This document shows positions 54,341 through 64,000 of a DNA stretch of 64,000 nt, piece by piece. Where the stretch lies: assembly GCA_013339895.1 (NCBI GenBank), contig JABACO010000001.1:4947092-5011091 (forward strand), given 5' to 3'. The notes beneath the pieces were generated by a model. It was given only the letters and a program-made list of their open reading frames with translations, made no database searches and was not told where the DNA came from. Positions within the stretch are counted from its first letter, which is position 1. Each line of letters opens with the position of its first letter. Source of the stretch: Ephydatia muelleri (taxonomy: Eukaryota; Porifera; Demospongiae; Spongillida; Spongillidae). Made by a program: the position numbers and the translations under genes.

Positions 54341-56976
54341 TGTAGTAAGGTGTTGCTGAAATTGAAATTGTGACACTGTATGTTAAAATGGCACGGCATG
54401 TGACACACACACACCAATCCATCTATAGATAAGCACTAATTAGAATACCATGTTAAGTACACCAAATCATCATCTGCATGATGAAACACATTATTGAGGC
54501 AGAGTCTCTCTGTTGATGGCAACAGATAAAAGCCTCCCTAGCCCTGTCGATGGCAACAGATAGGTGTTGAAGAAGAAAGAGAAAAGAGTTGGTTAATCGG
54601 TCACTGCTCAAACGGTAACCAGTTTCTTTCACACTATGTGGTTATTTAATCTTTAATGCAGACTATTGTTGGACACCTGTATGCAGAACCAATGCAATGA
54701 GAACCCTTGTAACATTGGCCAGGCAACCTCTAGCTTTGACCTGCAATTTTCGTCAGAGGAAAACCACTCCCAGTTTCCACATGACCTAGCTGGTTTGATT
54801 TTCACATCTGAAACTAAAAAAATGTGAGACTTAACTGCTTGATCCTTCAATGTGCATTTGTATGCAGAGCAGGCTATATGAGGGGAGGAGGGTTGGTACA
54901 TTGATTGCATGGCATCCAATTATTGGATCTTATCATGCATGAGTGGACCATTTTATGGTGGAACTGTTCACATATACATATGTACACATGCACATGTATC
55001 TTTGCATGCCTGCTGTTTGATAGCATTTAAATGAACAGCCTAATAAGCAGATTCAGATGGAAGTTTGATGTACATGTATACATACCCCTTGATAGCTAGC
55101 ATAACAAATGAGCAGCTATATGCTATAGTACAAAAACTATAAACAGGATGGCCAGTGAAGTCTATTCACTATATTAGTTTCACTATAAGATCATGCAACC
55201 ACAGAGATTAATCCAACCAGCACTGTAAATGGCTTTTTGTTCTCAGGTCAGGGGTCAGGTCAGTCCTACTATACTAACAATGCTGCATGTTCTTCAATCC
55301 AATCCAGTGATGACAAGGTGAGTTATGTGCCTTTAGCTAAGGTGTATTGCAACAGCAGTGGCATACGTGCAGTGATGCTGGTGGTGTGTTTAATGATTTT
55401 CTTAAGTATATACAAACTAATACACATATAATGTATATTTTTCTGCACACAACCACTCCTCTTTTCACCCTCTCTCCACACTCCTCTTGCTCTCCACCAA
55501 CAGTTTCATTGCTACTCATCAAGGTACATGTACCTGCCTCCAGATGTCAACTTACAGGGGGGGCGAGACCCTTTGGAAATGGAGGAGACTATGACAAGTG
55601 GTGAGGCTATGAAAATGGGTGAACTACTGATAAGGCAATTAAGCATTGAGCATTGAGGGAACAAAGATGACCTTAGATCCCACCATTCATGTGATGATAT
55701 TCATCACATAAACATCCCCTCCCCCATGCCCAATCCAAGTTCCCACAATACCCAGGCTCAAATTTGAGGTCTGTGTGTCTGTGTGTGTGTCTGTGTGTGT
55801 GTCTGTGTGTGTTTGTGTGTGCGTGTGTGTGTGCGTGTGTGTGCGTGTGTGTGCGTGTGTGTGTGTGGAAGAATGAAGGGCACTGCTAAGTAATACAGCA
55901 ATGATCTTTTTTTTTTTTGTATGAGCATTTCATAACATTGTTGACTTTCAGTCCTGAGGACTGAAGGACTGAAGTATATATATAGCTCCTATATTTCCAA
56001 GCCACTGAGGACAGGGTAATTTTGCAGTACACATTTAATCTAACATTTGGGTGGGATGACTGCAGTCCCTGTTGTTTACAAGCTTAAATCAACACTAATA
56101 CTATGCAAGAATATGAAGTAATAAACAAAGCGACGAATATTAGGACTACAAAGAGTATGCAGGAATGTAGGCATGGATAAATTGGGACATATATGTACAC
56201 TGGGATATCATCGTAGAATATGCAGGAGGTATGCAAAAGATTACAATGGGATGATGACTTCCCATGTGAACACTTATGGATATCACAATACTATCCTCCC
56301 CAAATTCAACAAGGCAAACAGCAGTTTCTTTACTGCCCTAGCTCTGTCCGCGTTACTCATCTGCACGTGATCCTTTCACTATAGGTCACCTATACAGTGC
56401 ATATAACAGACATGAGTAAAACGTTTTCCGCCCCTTTCTTATGCAGTGTATTCAGTGTGGCAGTGTGGTGGGTGGGATATCATTAACCTTACAACTAAGG
56501 TTCGTGGTTTTCGTGGGCGTTGTGCTAAATATAAATAGTGGTTCCGCTACCTTCTGCACAACACTTCATCTTTTTCGGTTCGATCAACGCAAAGATGGAG
56601 TTTCACTCTGATTCAATGGCGCATCTCTCCCTCTGTAAGTGATTTGCTTCAGTGTTTGGTACATGTACGCTGTGCCATGTGGATCCATTGTCGCGAGACA
56701 CAACCTGCCGGTGGTTATCGATCTGCCGTTCTGGTATAGTGATGTTCTGTCGTGAAAGTTATAGGATTGAAATTCCATAAAGTTATAGTGATTTGGATGT
56801 GAATGGGAATTGCGCATGCAAAAGTCATTGCGAATACATGTGCATTGTGACCACATTCATGCCACGCGCGCTCAATTTTTTACATGCATGTAGCTTGCAT
56901 GGCAACTTTATAGCCAAGGAACGAGAACATCTATTATCTCCGCTTCTAGTGCGCATGTATAGCCGCAATTTGTGGA
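54341..56976. other. About 2.6 kb without a recognisable gene
   Basis: AT-rich with a long TG/CG microsatellite at about 55768-55867 and a related TIR fragment near 54627. Short frames show no family motif. Confidence 0.5.
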
Positions 56977-56985
56977 GCGACTAGC

Positions 56986-57750
56986 TAGTCTCGTACCCAG
57001 ACCCAAATGTACGTAACGATGATCATAGCTTATTACAGTAGTGACATCTGTACGTGATGTCATACTGTAAAGGCTAGTTCACAAATTGACGCAAGCACGT
57101 GCAACAATAGCGCATCGCGTCGCAATACATCGCGCGAATACGCGCGTATTTGATATTCCGTTCACAATTTTACGTTAAATAACACGTTTACAAACAGAAT
57201 AATAATCATATATATATTAACCCCATTTGAAAGATTAGCCATATGGATAGCTCATCAGAAGACGATGCGCTTATGGTTGCTATCACAGCGGGTCTACTAA
57301 TAAGACGAAGATTGCGGCGACGAAAGAGAAGGATGTGGGTTCGTCCGTTACTCCAAATGCGGACAAGACAAGGAGCTTTCCACAATCTCATTGGAGAAAT
57401 AAGGCTGTCCCTGAGAAGCATTTCAATTATCTCAGAATGACGAAGGAAACGTTTGACTTGCTTGACTTATAGGGTTTATTACGGGTTAAAAGTGAAATGA
57501 CTGTAGAAAAAGGTGTGGTTTGTCGCTGCGATATCGCAGGAATAGAATTTTTTTTCTATTCTGTGCGACGCGACGCGATACGTCGCACGACGCAGCGACG
57601 CGACGCGATTCGATTACGCTGAACGTTCACAATTTGTACGCTGGTCGCGCGATGTCGCATCGCGTCGCATCGCGGTGCCTTGCGTCAATTTGTGAACTTG
57701 CCTTAAGCGATTATCATCGTTACGTACATTTGGGTCTGGGTACGAGACTA
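56986..57750. mobile_element. MITE with 48-bp TIRs and 9-bp target duplication, carrying a nested Harbinger
   Basis: Left end TAGTCTCGTACCCAGACC, then CAAATGTACGTAACGATGAT. The right end 57710-57750 is its complement with few changes. GCGACTAGC stands directly outside both ends (56977-56985, 57751-57759), a perfect 9-bp duplication of the length typical for Mutator-type elements. Without the nested insert and its TAA duplication it would be about 129 bp. The superfamily call rests on duplication length only. Confidence 0.85.
57071..57703 (+). mobile_element. PIF/Harbinger element with a transposase stub
   Basis: TIRs AGGCTAGTTCACAAATTGAC and the complement of GTCAATTTGTGAACTTGCCT; target duplication TAA (57068-57070, 57704-57706) as for PIF/Harbinger. 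A start at 57243 opens the N-terminal part of a Harbinger transposase: RRRKRRMWVRPLLQMRTRQG, AFHNLIGEIRLS, then in a neighbouring frame PEKHFNYLRMTKETFDLL. The catalytic domain is deleted. Subterminal CGACGCGACGCGA repeats at 57563-57615 and 57650-57676 may be transposase-binding sites. Confidence 0.9.
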
Positions 57751-57894
57751 GCGACTAGCGGAAGAGGAAGCGCACGTGCATGCAGCATGACCGTATTCAC
57801 TGGATTCGCCTTTGAGTAACCGTAATTACATCGCGGATGCATGAACGGTCACTGTACATTTTCACACAAACGAGGAAAAAAAATTCGGTATACA

Positions 57895-57940
57895 AGTTGG
57901 GCGTGGCCCCACCTTTGGTCAGGTCGGACCACGCCCAACT
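57895..57940. repeat. Hairpin with AGTTGGGCGTGG arms
   Basis: AGTTGGGCGTGGCCCCACCT and AGGTCGGACCACGCCCAACT pair at 18 of 20 positions around TTGGTC. It lies ten bases from the start of the TACCGTAAAG element and resembles 20692-20742. Confidence 0.82.
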
Positions 57941-57949
57941 AATTGCATG

Positions 57950-59137
57950 TACCGTAAAGTACCGCGTACAAGCCCCCCCCTCCGCCCCCAACGTGAGACC
58001 CTGAAAAAAATGGCTAGTTTTTGTAACGATCGTATCTCCTGAACCATAAACGATGCGACCTACCTTTTTCAAAGTCTTGTTGTACTACCATTCCTTTCGT
58101 GAAATAATATCCTGTTTGGAATCGCATTGACATGTCTCACGACAAACAAGGTCTGAAAACATACCTGGTTCAGAACAGCCATATCGTTTGAACCGCTCAT
58201 CTCCAAACATGGAATTTCGGTGTATACATCGTACAAACAGCGTCACATGCGGCATGTTTTTGTTCCAATATCTCGTAGTAAACATTAACTCTTTCGCGGG
58301 CAAAGAATTATTACGCGGTAAACATGTTGTGCAAAATAAAAGTGTTGCGTGTTGCAGGATCAAACAACTTGCACTATATGACCAGGAAACAACTGATCAA
58401 TATGTTGTTGACTACAAAGTGTTAACTGTTTACATAAACAGAGTGGCTTTAGTATGCGGCGCAATATTGCTCTGTTGCCCGTGAAAGAGTTAACAACGTA
58501 GTCAGTCCACATCGCCCCGCCATTTCTTATTTCCATTGACCAGCCTAGGCCCCATCGCAAACCATGTCTGCACGACATACTTGGAATGGAAATCGGGGGG
58601 AGAGCGCTAATGAGATCGTATTCATATCCCTGCTAAACTGAATTCCCTATTCATAGCTCGCATCTGTACACTCCTATCTGCACTCTGAATATAACTGCCG
58701 CTTCATTTACATCTCTCATTATAATTAGTGAGGTAATGTCGTGCAGACATGCTTCGGAGTGGGGCCTAGGTTGGTCAATGGAAATAAGAAATGGCGGAGC
58801 GATGTGGACTGACTATGTTGTTAATGCCGCAGGTGTTGAACGCTGTTTGTACGATATATACACCGAAATTCCGTGTTTGGGGATGAGCGGTTCAAACGAT
58901 ATGGCTGTTCTGAACCAGGTATGTTTTCAGACTTTGTTTGTCGTGTGGCATGTCAATGCGATTCCAAACAGGATATTATTTCACGAAAGGAATGGCAGTA
59001 CAACAAGACTTTGAAAAAGGTAGGTCGCACCGTTTATGGTTCAGGAGATACGATCGTTACAAAAACTAGCCATTTTTTTCAGGGTCTCACGTTGGGGGCG
59101 GAGGGGGGGGGGGGCTTGTACGCGGTGCTTTACGGTA
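57950..59137. mobile_element. Long-inverted-repeat element (TACCGTAAAGTACCGCGTA family), complete copy
   Basis: Left arm from TACCGTAAAGTACCGCGTAC (57950) to the CATGTCTGCACGACAT block (about 58582). The right arm is complementary from about 58737 to 59137 (GTACGCGGTGCTTTACGGTA). The arms are about 410-430 bp without the nested insert, and the centre is about 154 bp. Partial copies lie at 24286-24865, 31365-31528 and 35002-35088. No protein is recognised and no target duplication was found. Frames of 90-130 codons in the arms (LERDGKLGQL and others) are not conserved between copies and were not called. Confidence 0.88.
58289..58489. mobile_element. 201-bp MITE with TTAA duplication (piggyBac-like)
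   Basis: Ends CTCTTTCGCGGGCAAAG and the complement of CTCTGTTGCCCGTGAAAGAG; TTAA flanks both sides (58285-58288, 58490-58493), the hallmark of piggyBac insertion. The opposite arm (GTTGTTAATGCC at 58819-58830) and the 24286 copy (ATTAATAAC) show the same place without the insert. Confidence 0.9.
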
Positions 59138-59584
59138 CCATAGATTATTATTATTTAGAGAGGGATGGGAAGCTAGGCCAATTAACACAATGTAACACCT
59201 ACACTCCTCGATACGGCGGAAGCATACCGGAAGTAGCTTATTCAGGGGTAATACGCGTGCGGCTTTGAAATCATGAATCCCTGTGACCGTATCCTTCGTG
59301 GCTTTGAGTGCGTCTTAAACGATGAAGACTTTAAGATTAACAGTCCAAAGGCTACGTGCACTATTGAAACGGCACAAAGTTTGATGTCGTGGTCATCGAG
59401 AGAAGAAAACGTCAAAGTACGCGCGTATCAATGCTACAAATACAAAGCTATGCACCATCAAAACTGAAGCATTATCTTAAAAACTAATTACACAGTGGTA
59501 CGCAGCGTAGACCACGCTACACGAACATATACCTTTTAAAATAAACAGACGTATAGGATGGCTGAGATCACGGGATAGTACTGG
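59138..59584. other. No confident gene; one short frame
   Basis: A 64-codon plus-strand frame at 59273 (MNPCDRILRGFECVLNDEDF...) has mixed composition but no motif or clear splice context. It is left uncalled. Confidence 0.3.
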
Positions 59585-60305
59585 CAGGGGCGGATTTAGG
59601 GGGAGGGGGGGGGGGGGTCCGGACCCCCCCTTTCCTATATGAAGAATGACGTAATGCGTACTGTAATCTATGCAGCGTTCTGCATGTTACCGTCCTTGGA
59701 TTTGCAACATTGCACATCGTTCTAGCCGAGCGGGGTCTATATCGATCTAATTAAATCCTACATGTGTATTAACGAAATATTTAATCGCGCGATCGATCGA
59801 ATGGTGCGTGTGAAGAGGAATTGAGGTAAGCGATCAAAAGACGTGAATGGGATGGATCTCATATTCTTTTCCTCAGAAAATAGTTATAGAGCTAAAAATA
59901 CTAATACTATAGTAAAACATACATGAGTAGTTTATAGACCGACCTGTAGCTGGTGCATGGCCACGTGCACGCTTCGGTCACAAATTCACAAAAGCTTTGC
60001 GTCACGAATTTAATTACTGAGCAGTAGGAACCATAATAGCATTGTGAAGGAATGAAGAGTTTTCTCGGCAGGCTCTAGTAATCCGGATATCGCGTGATGG
60101 AAATGTATTGGATGTCACTGTGAATTTCATGCTAAATAAGCGCAAAAGCAAAAAAGCGGCTGGGGCGAAGCCCCAGACCCCACTGGGGGAGCTATCAGCG
60201 CTCCCCCAAACCCCCTTGCTGTCACGGGAGGGGCACGCCCCCTCCCCTCAGTTGTGAATATATTTATCAGACCCCCCCTTTCCCAAAATCCTAGATCCGC
60301 CCCTG
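59585..60305. mobile_element. 721-bp non-autonomous hAT element
   Basis: Ends CAGGGGCGGATTTAGG and the complement of CCTAGATCCGCCCCTG, a classic hAT terminus. Flanking octamers AGTACTGG (59577-59584) and AGTAGTGA (60306-60313) agree at 6 of 8 and fit an aged 8-bp duplication. GGGGGGTCCGG-type C/G runs follow the left end and GACCCCCCCTTTCCC precedes the right. A GC-rich internal stretch (60157-60245) contains GGGGCGAAGCCCC and GGGGGAGC..GCTCCCCC hairpins. No transposase. Confidence 0.9.
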
Positions 60306-61217
60306 AGTAGTGAATTGACTCCTCGCAACTTCTCGCGACATGTGTTTTACATCAACGGAAGGTCACCCAATAATTAAAAAAAAAAACATCATGACACGCA
60401 GAAATCATTAACCTAACAAGTACAACTTCAAAAAAACGCGTATCTCAAACTGTTAAGGACTTGGAGGAATAGTAGTGCTGCAAAGTTTGAAAATACGCCG
60501 CTTATCGTGTAAATGATACTTGAACAACAAAAAAAAGGATGGCAAAACTCACACTGCTTTCGAGGTTATGTAGATAAATTGATAAAACGCTTACAAGTAG
60601 TAGATCGCTAGAACCAGAATTCCGCCTCTTTTTGTCAAAATTGAAGGTGTGAACAACCGTATCACGGAGTGTCTGCTATAGAACCATGCGCTCACGTGAC
60701 ATGCTTCCAATCCCTCTCTAAATAATCTATGACGGTACATGGATAAAATAAACAACGTCCTTTTCGCATTGACCGGCTTGTTCGTAATCATGCATTTTCC
60801 ATGCAGTTATCTTATAGCCCAGGTCACACAGCATTCACTACAATAACTTATCGAGCCGTTCAGTGATTGCCACTGTGTTAATATTTAATTAACACGCGAA
60901 GATCGCTCGAACCGACAGCAAAACTGCATGGCATATAGGTATCTGCATGGGGTTGTAATTATGAGCATGTAATTTATTGACCGCAAACGTTACCTGCAGA
61001 TACAAAGTAATCGTACACCTAGCCTCGTCCCCAGGCCGTCAATTGAAGTATAGGAAAAATGACGCCTTACCTGAAAAACACGTAATCGTATACTTAGCTT
61101 GTAAACCTTTCCGTAAGCTAACTCATATCCGGTCTGCCTCTTTAAGGTTTTGTTTATGAATAAAATTAAAAACATCGCACACGTGATGAATTCACACGCA
61201 ACGCGTATACGTATACG
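60306..61217. other. No recognisable gene
   Basis: AT-rich, short frames only. It probably includes the promoter side of the ZAD-like exon. Confidence 0.45.
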
Positions 61218-61500
61218 ATGTCAAAGTCTTGTAGGATTTGTGACAGTGTTTTGTCTCGTACACATTATGTCGCACTTTTTCAAGGGAATCTTTGGCATCA
61301 GATCTTGCAAACAGGCTCAGCAAGGTTGCCGATGTCCCGGTGGCTTCTGAGGATGGTTTGTCCATGTTCATTTACATACCTTGCAAAAACAAACTTATGT
61401 CAGGAGAGTATTTTAGAACAAAAGCCAAGGCTACTTACGAAAAGAAGAAAGACCCCACTCTCATTGCCTCTGGTAGTAATTCACAAGTAGGTCAACAATA
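61218..61500 (+). CDS. ZAD-like zinc-finger exon with an apparent frameshift
   Basis: From ATG at 61218 the frame reads MSKSCRICDSVLSRTHYVAL; from about 61270 the sensible reading moves to the frame ESLASDLANRLSKVADVPVA, SEDGLSMFIYIPCKNKLMSG, EYFRTKAKATYEKKK. Together this gives C-x2-C, an LF after the first pair, DGLSMFI and PCKNKL, then F-K, much like the N-terminal zinc-binding ZAD pattern. The second Cys pair reads IPCKN with Y where another Cys is expected (IYIPC). The switch coincides with a T5 run (61271-61275) where one more T would keep the frame, so a sequence error or a decayed gene are both possible. The frame ends TAA near 61501; a GT at 61489-61490 (CAA|GTAGGT) could be a donor to later exons. 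Confidence 0.45.
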
Positions 61501-62331
61501 AGAGAGAACTAAGGATTCATTTGGTCAACCATCAGGGAAACGAGTGGTGAGATAACTAGAACCACACTTCGTTCCACTATAATTAGACGCAGTTGCATGT
61601 ACATGTATGATTGTAATGACCACATGAATGTTTGTTTTTGTTTAGCTAATTGAGAGTTTTGCTGCATGCATGTTCGTGTTAAATTATTCTGTGCTGTGCA
61701 CATTTAGCTTTGTGAGTGGTGGTTGTGTGGTACTTAATATGTTAATTTTAATTGTTGCATGATTTTTCTAGCTGCATTACATTTTTTGTACTTGGTTTCA
61801 TGGGTTTGGCTGGCGTGCGCAAAGCACTAATTCGAAAAGGACTTAGCGCATTAATTTTAAAGTTTCTAAGAAATGTATAACTCTTCTGTTGAAATATATG
61901 GCTAATTAAATTTTTAGTGTCTTACAACTCTATAACTGATATTCCAATCTCAGTACGTAAGAATTGCTGTGTATACTTCTACAGTAACGAAAAGAAAAAA
62001 GAAACATGCATTACGTCCCTTTCTGTGGAAACAAAACCACAATAGTATATGGGACAGTTCGCCCTACTGTATGTTGTTTTTTTTCGAGTTTTTAAACATA
62101 GGTCCTCAACAAATTCCTTCTTACGTATACGCACTGGAAATTGAAATTGGTCTCTTGTAGTGTCCATCGTGCATGGTGTTAAAATGGCCTCAATGTGCGT
62201 AAATGCAATTCAAATACATGCACGCATCAACTTTGATGCTCCTACTTGGAGTATTCTTAGATTACATGTAGGTCGCTTATCGCAGATACTGTTCCACGCA
62301 TATATAATTATTTCCTTTTCCTGTCCTGTAC
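61501..62331. other. Intergenic or intronic, no recognisable gene
   Basis: AT-rich upstream flank of the multicopper oxidase; frames at 61969-62160 have no motif. Confidence 0.45.
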
Positions 62332-64000
62332 ATGTCTAAAACATTCCTTATCCGCACAGGCTGCTGGATCATTGTAGGAGCCATTCTTGTTTTCACACAT
62401 GGCCAGCAACAGTGTAATTTCCTACAAAAGGATTGCATCTGCGATGAAAAAAGCACAATGTGTGTTTTCAACCTCATCGTTGAACAAATTCAGACATTTG
62501 CTAGCTATGGAGTTGAGAATAATTATATCGATAATCTTGATTACCAACCTCGTGGGAAGACTGGGGGTGTATACTATTTTGATTCAAATGGGAACCTCAA
62601 TAAAGCAAATCTTGAAGAACCTAACAATGGGAGATGTGCAAATATATCAAACGAAGATTTTAGTAACAATAATTGTAGCACTCCAATAACAGTTGATGGT
62701 ATGACATTTCGTTCAGTACTCACATTGAATGGCCTCATCCCTGGTCCTAATCTCATTGTCTATGAAGGTCAAACCATTGTCGCAAACGTCACCAATATGC
62801 TAAGTAGTGACACCATCTCCATCCATTGGCATGGGATGAACCAGAGGAACACTCCTTGGATGGATGGTGTTGGGGAACTTTCCCACTGCCCCATCACTCC
62901 TGGAACAACTTTCACCTACATCTTCAAAGCTTCACCTTCTGGAACATTCTGGTACCACTCACACAGCGGCACACAGAGAACAGATGGCCTCTTCGGAGCT
63001 CTGATTGTCAAGGAGAAGATGCCTCCTGATTTCATGAACTATTCATTTCAGTTATCCAACAAGGAGTACACACTTTCTCTGTTAGACTGGCAGCAGCAAG
63101 CTTCAGAAGACCTGTTTACTCAGTTAGAAGGTTCACTTGGATTCTTTCCTGGTCTACCAATTGGTCGAATCCCTCAAAATGGCGGTCCGTGGAGAACTTA
63201 TTCAGCTGATGGAGCCGAAGTTGGACCCATCACGTACTGGTCTGGTTTGATTAATGGGTGTGGACGCCATGCAAGTGTCTCATATAACCAGTCGAGGCTC
63301 ACAATATTTAATGTTAATCCTGGCATCAGTTCAGTGAATGTTAGTTACAGATTTCGAATGATTGGGGCACAAAGTTTGTTTGCATATCGTGTTTCCATCT
63401 CTGATCACAAGCTGACCATCATTGCTACTGATGGGTACCCAGTCCGACCTGTGGATGTTGATTACATCATCATTCACAGTGGAGAACGTTACGACTTTGC
63501 ATTAAAACCTAAAAATGCAACTGAAGTGGGGATCAAAAAGAACTACCTCATTAGAGCTGAAACCTTAGAGGTAGACCTTACAAAATCCGTCCCTTATCCC
63601 AGCCTTGGCCACATTGCAGAGGCCATCCTTCACTATGGTAGCAGCAGTGATCAGCCATCATCTACTATGTACTTCAATATAGCACAGTCATACAATCTTG
63701 ATTGCCTGAAAACAAGAAGCTGTGTAGCAATAAATTGTCAAACCCAAGGTGTGAATCAGACAGAGATATGTCAGGTGGACTCTAGTGTAAGCTGTTCAAC
63801 TCCAGGCACCAAGTGCAGGTGTACACACCTTGTGGACATTCCTGAGAGCAATTAGTACGTTGAGTTTGTGTTCAGTGCTGTGGGTGTGGGTTCTGTAGGT
63901 AATCGGTCAGGCTTTGGCCATCCCGTTCACCTGCATGGGCACAGCTTTCAAGTGGTCAACATTGGGTATGGAAAATATGACACCACCACTGGAATCGTCA
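62332..64000 (+). CDS. Secreted laccase-type multicopper oxidase, partial, with an in-frame TAG
   Basis: Start ATG at 62332 with a signal peptide (residues 1-24, hydrophobic CWIIVGAILVF). Then comes a Cys-rich lead (QCNFLQKDCICDEKSTMCVF) like animal laccases. The first copper motif is HWHGMNQRNTPWMDGV (His165, His167), the second is FWYHSHSGTQRTDGLFG (His209, His211), and the third is HPVHLHGHSF (His530 onward). The last HCHxxxH motif should lie beyond the window. Multicopper oxidases oxidise phenols or metals outside the cell and reduce O2 to water. Many N-x-S/T sites suggest glycosylation. A TAG stands at 63853-63855 between CRCTHLVDIPESN and YVEFVFSAVG, yet the frame continues with the conserved copper site. 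An 81-nt in-frame intron (63775-63855) would remove it but also the conserved C-x-CTH block. Confidence 0.9.

Noticed and set aside
59029-59268. 131-codon frame in the right arm of the TACCGTAAAG element
   Set aside because: Frames are not kept in the other copies of the element.
63775-63855. 81-nt intron removing the TAG in the multicopper oxidase
   Set aside because: It would also remove the CRCTHLVDIP block that animal laccases keep, so it is less likely than a sequence or allele change; kept only as an alternative.
1-64000. tRNA genes
   Set aside because: I looked for the GGTTCGAATCC-type internal promoter and found no convincing cloverleaf; GGTTCAAACCC-like motifs at 50176 and 50566 are mirrored parts of foldback B.

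Overview
The window is nuclear DNA of a eukaryote, most likely an early-branching marine animal such as a sponge. Direct evidence is a eukaryotic-type 5S rRNA array, candidate short GT-AG introns, an animal-laccase-like multicopper oxidase, and remains of many eukaryotic mobile elements (ZMYM1-like and BED-finger hAT, PIF/Harbinger, LINE, Ty3/gypsy, DIRS-like). The placement as a sponge is inference. The DNA is AT-rich, transposon-dense and gene-poor.

Layout. 1-3170: 5S rDNA units of about 540 bp, three on the plus strand, then an inverted degenerate part. A LINE fragment sits at the inversion point and a 225-bp MITE sits in one spacer. 3.2-9.7 kb: minisatellites, a decayed hAT transposase and about 1 kb of purine-rich repeat. 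9.7-13.9 kb: an old, broken Ty3/gypsy element. 15.0-16.2 kb: an intact minus-strand TPR-protein ORF. 16-25 kb: mostly non-coding, with an internally deleted hAT, a MITE and a 119-copy GGA tract. 25.3-35.1 kb: hAT remnants, a young and apparently whole Ty3/gypsy element with a 5-bp target duplication, and a long foldback element carrying a nested MITE. 35.6-37.2 kb: a LINE 3' part.

The centre of interest is 38.7-49.3 kb. Here one very large gene appears to encode, in order, an unassigned N-terminal region of about 850 residues with a coiled coil, about twenty ankyrin repeats, a second unassigned region, and a C-terminal ATPase closely resembling the bacterial SecA motor. I know of no described function for this architecture in animals. 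The gene is split in the given sequence by one shift at a C run and an unresolved junction (short introns or indels) near 46.5-46.8 kb.

50-61 kb: a second member of the foldback family, DIRS-like remains, small MITEs, a Harbinger element nested in a MITE with a 9-bp target duplication, and a 1.2-kb long-inverted-repeat element that itself contains a TTAA-flanked MITE. The right edge holds a ZAD-like zinc-finger exon (61.2-61.5 kb) and a secreted laccase-type multicopper oxidase (62.3 kb to the end) with one in-frame TAG. I see no operon-like arrangement. The host genes appear independent and the rest is shaped by repeated nested transposition.
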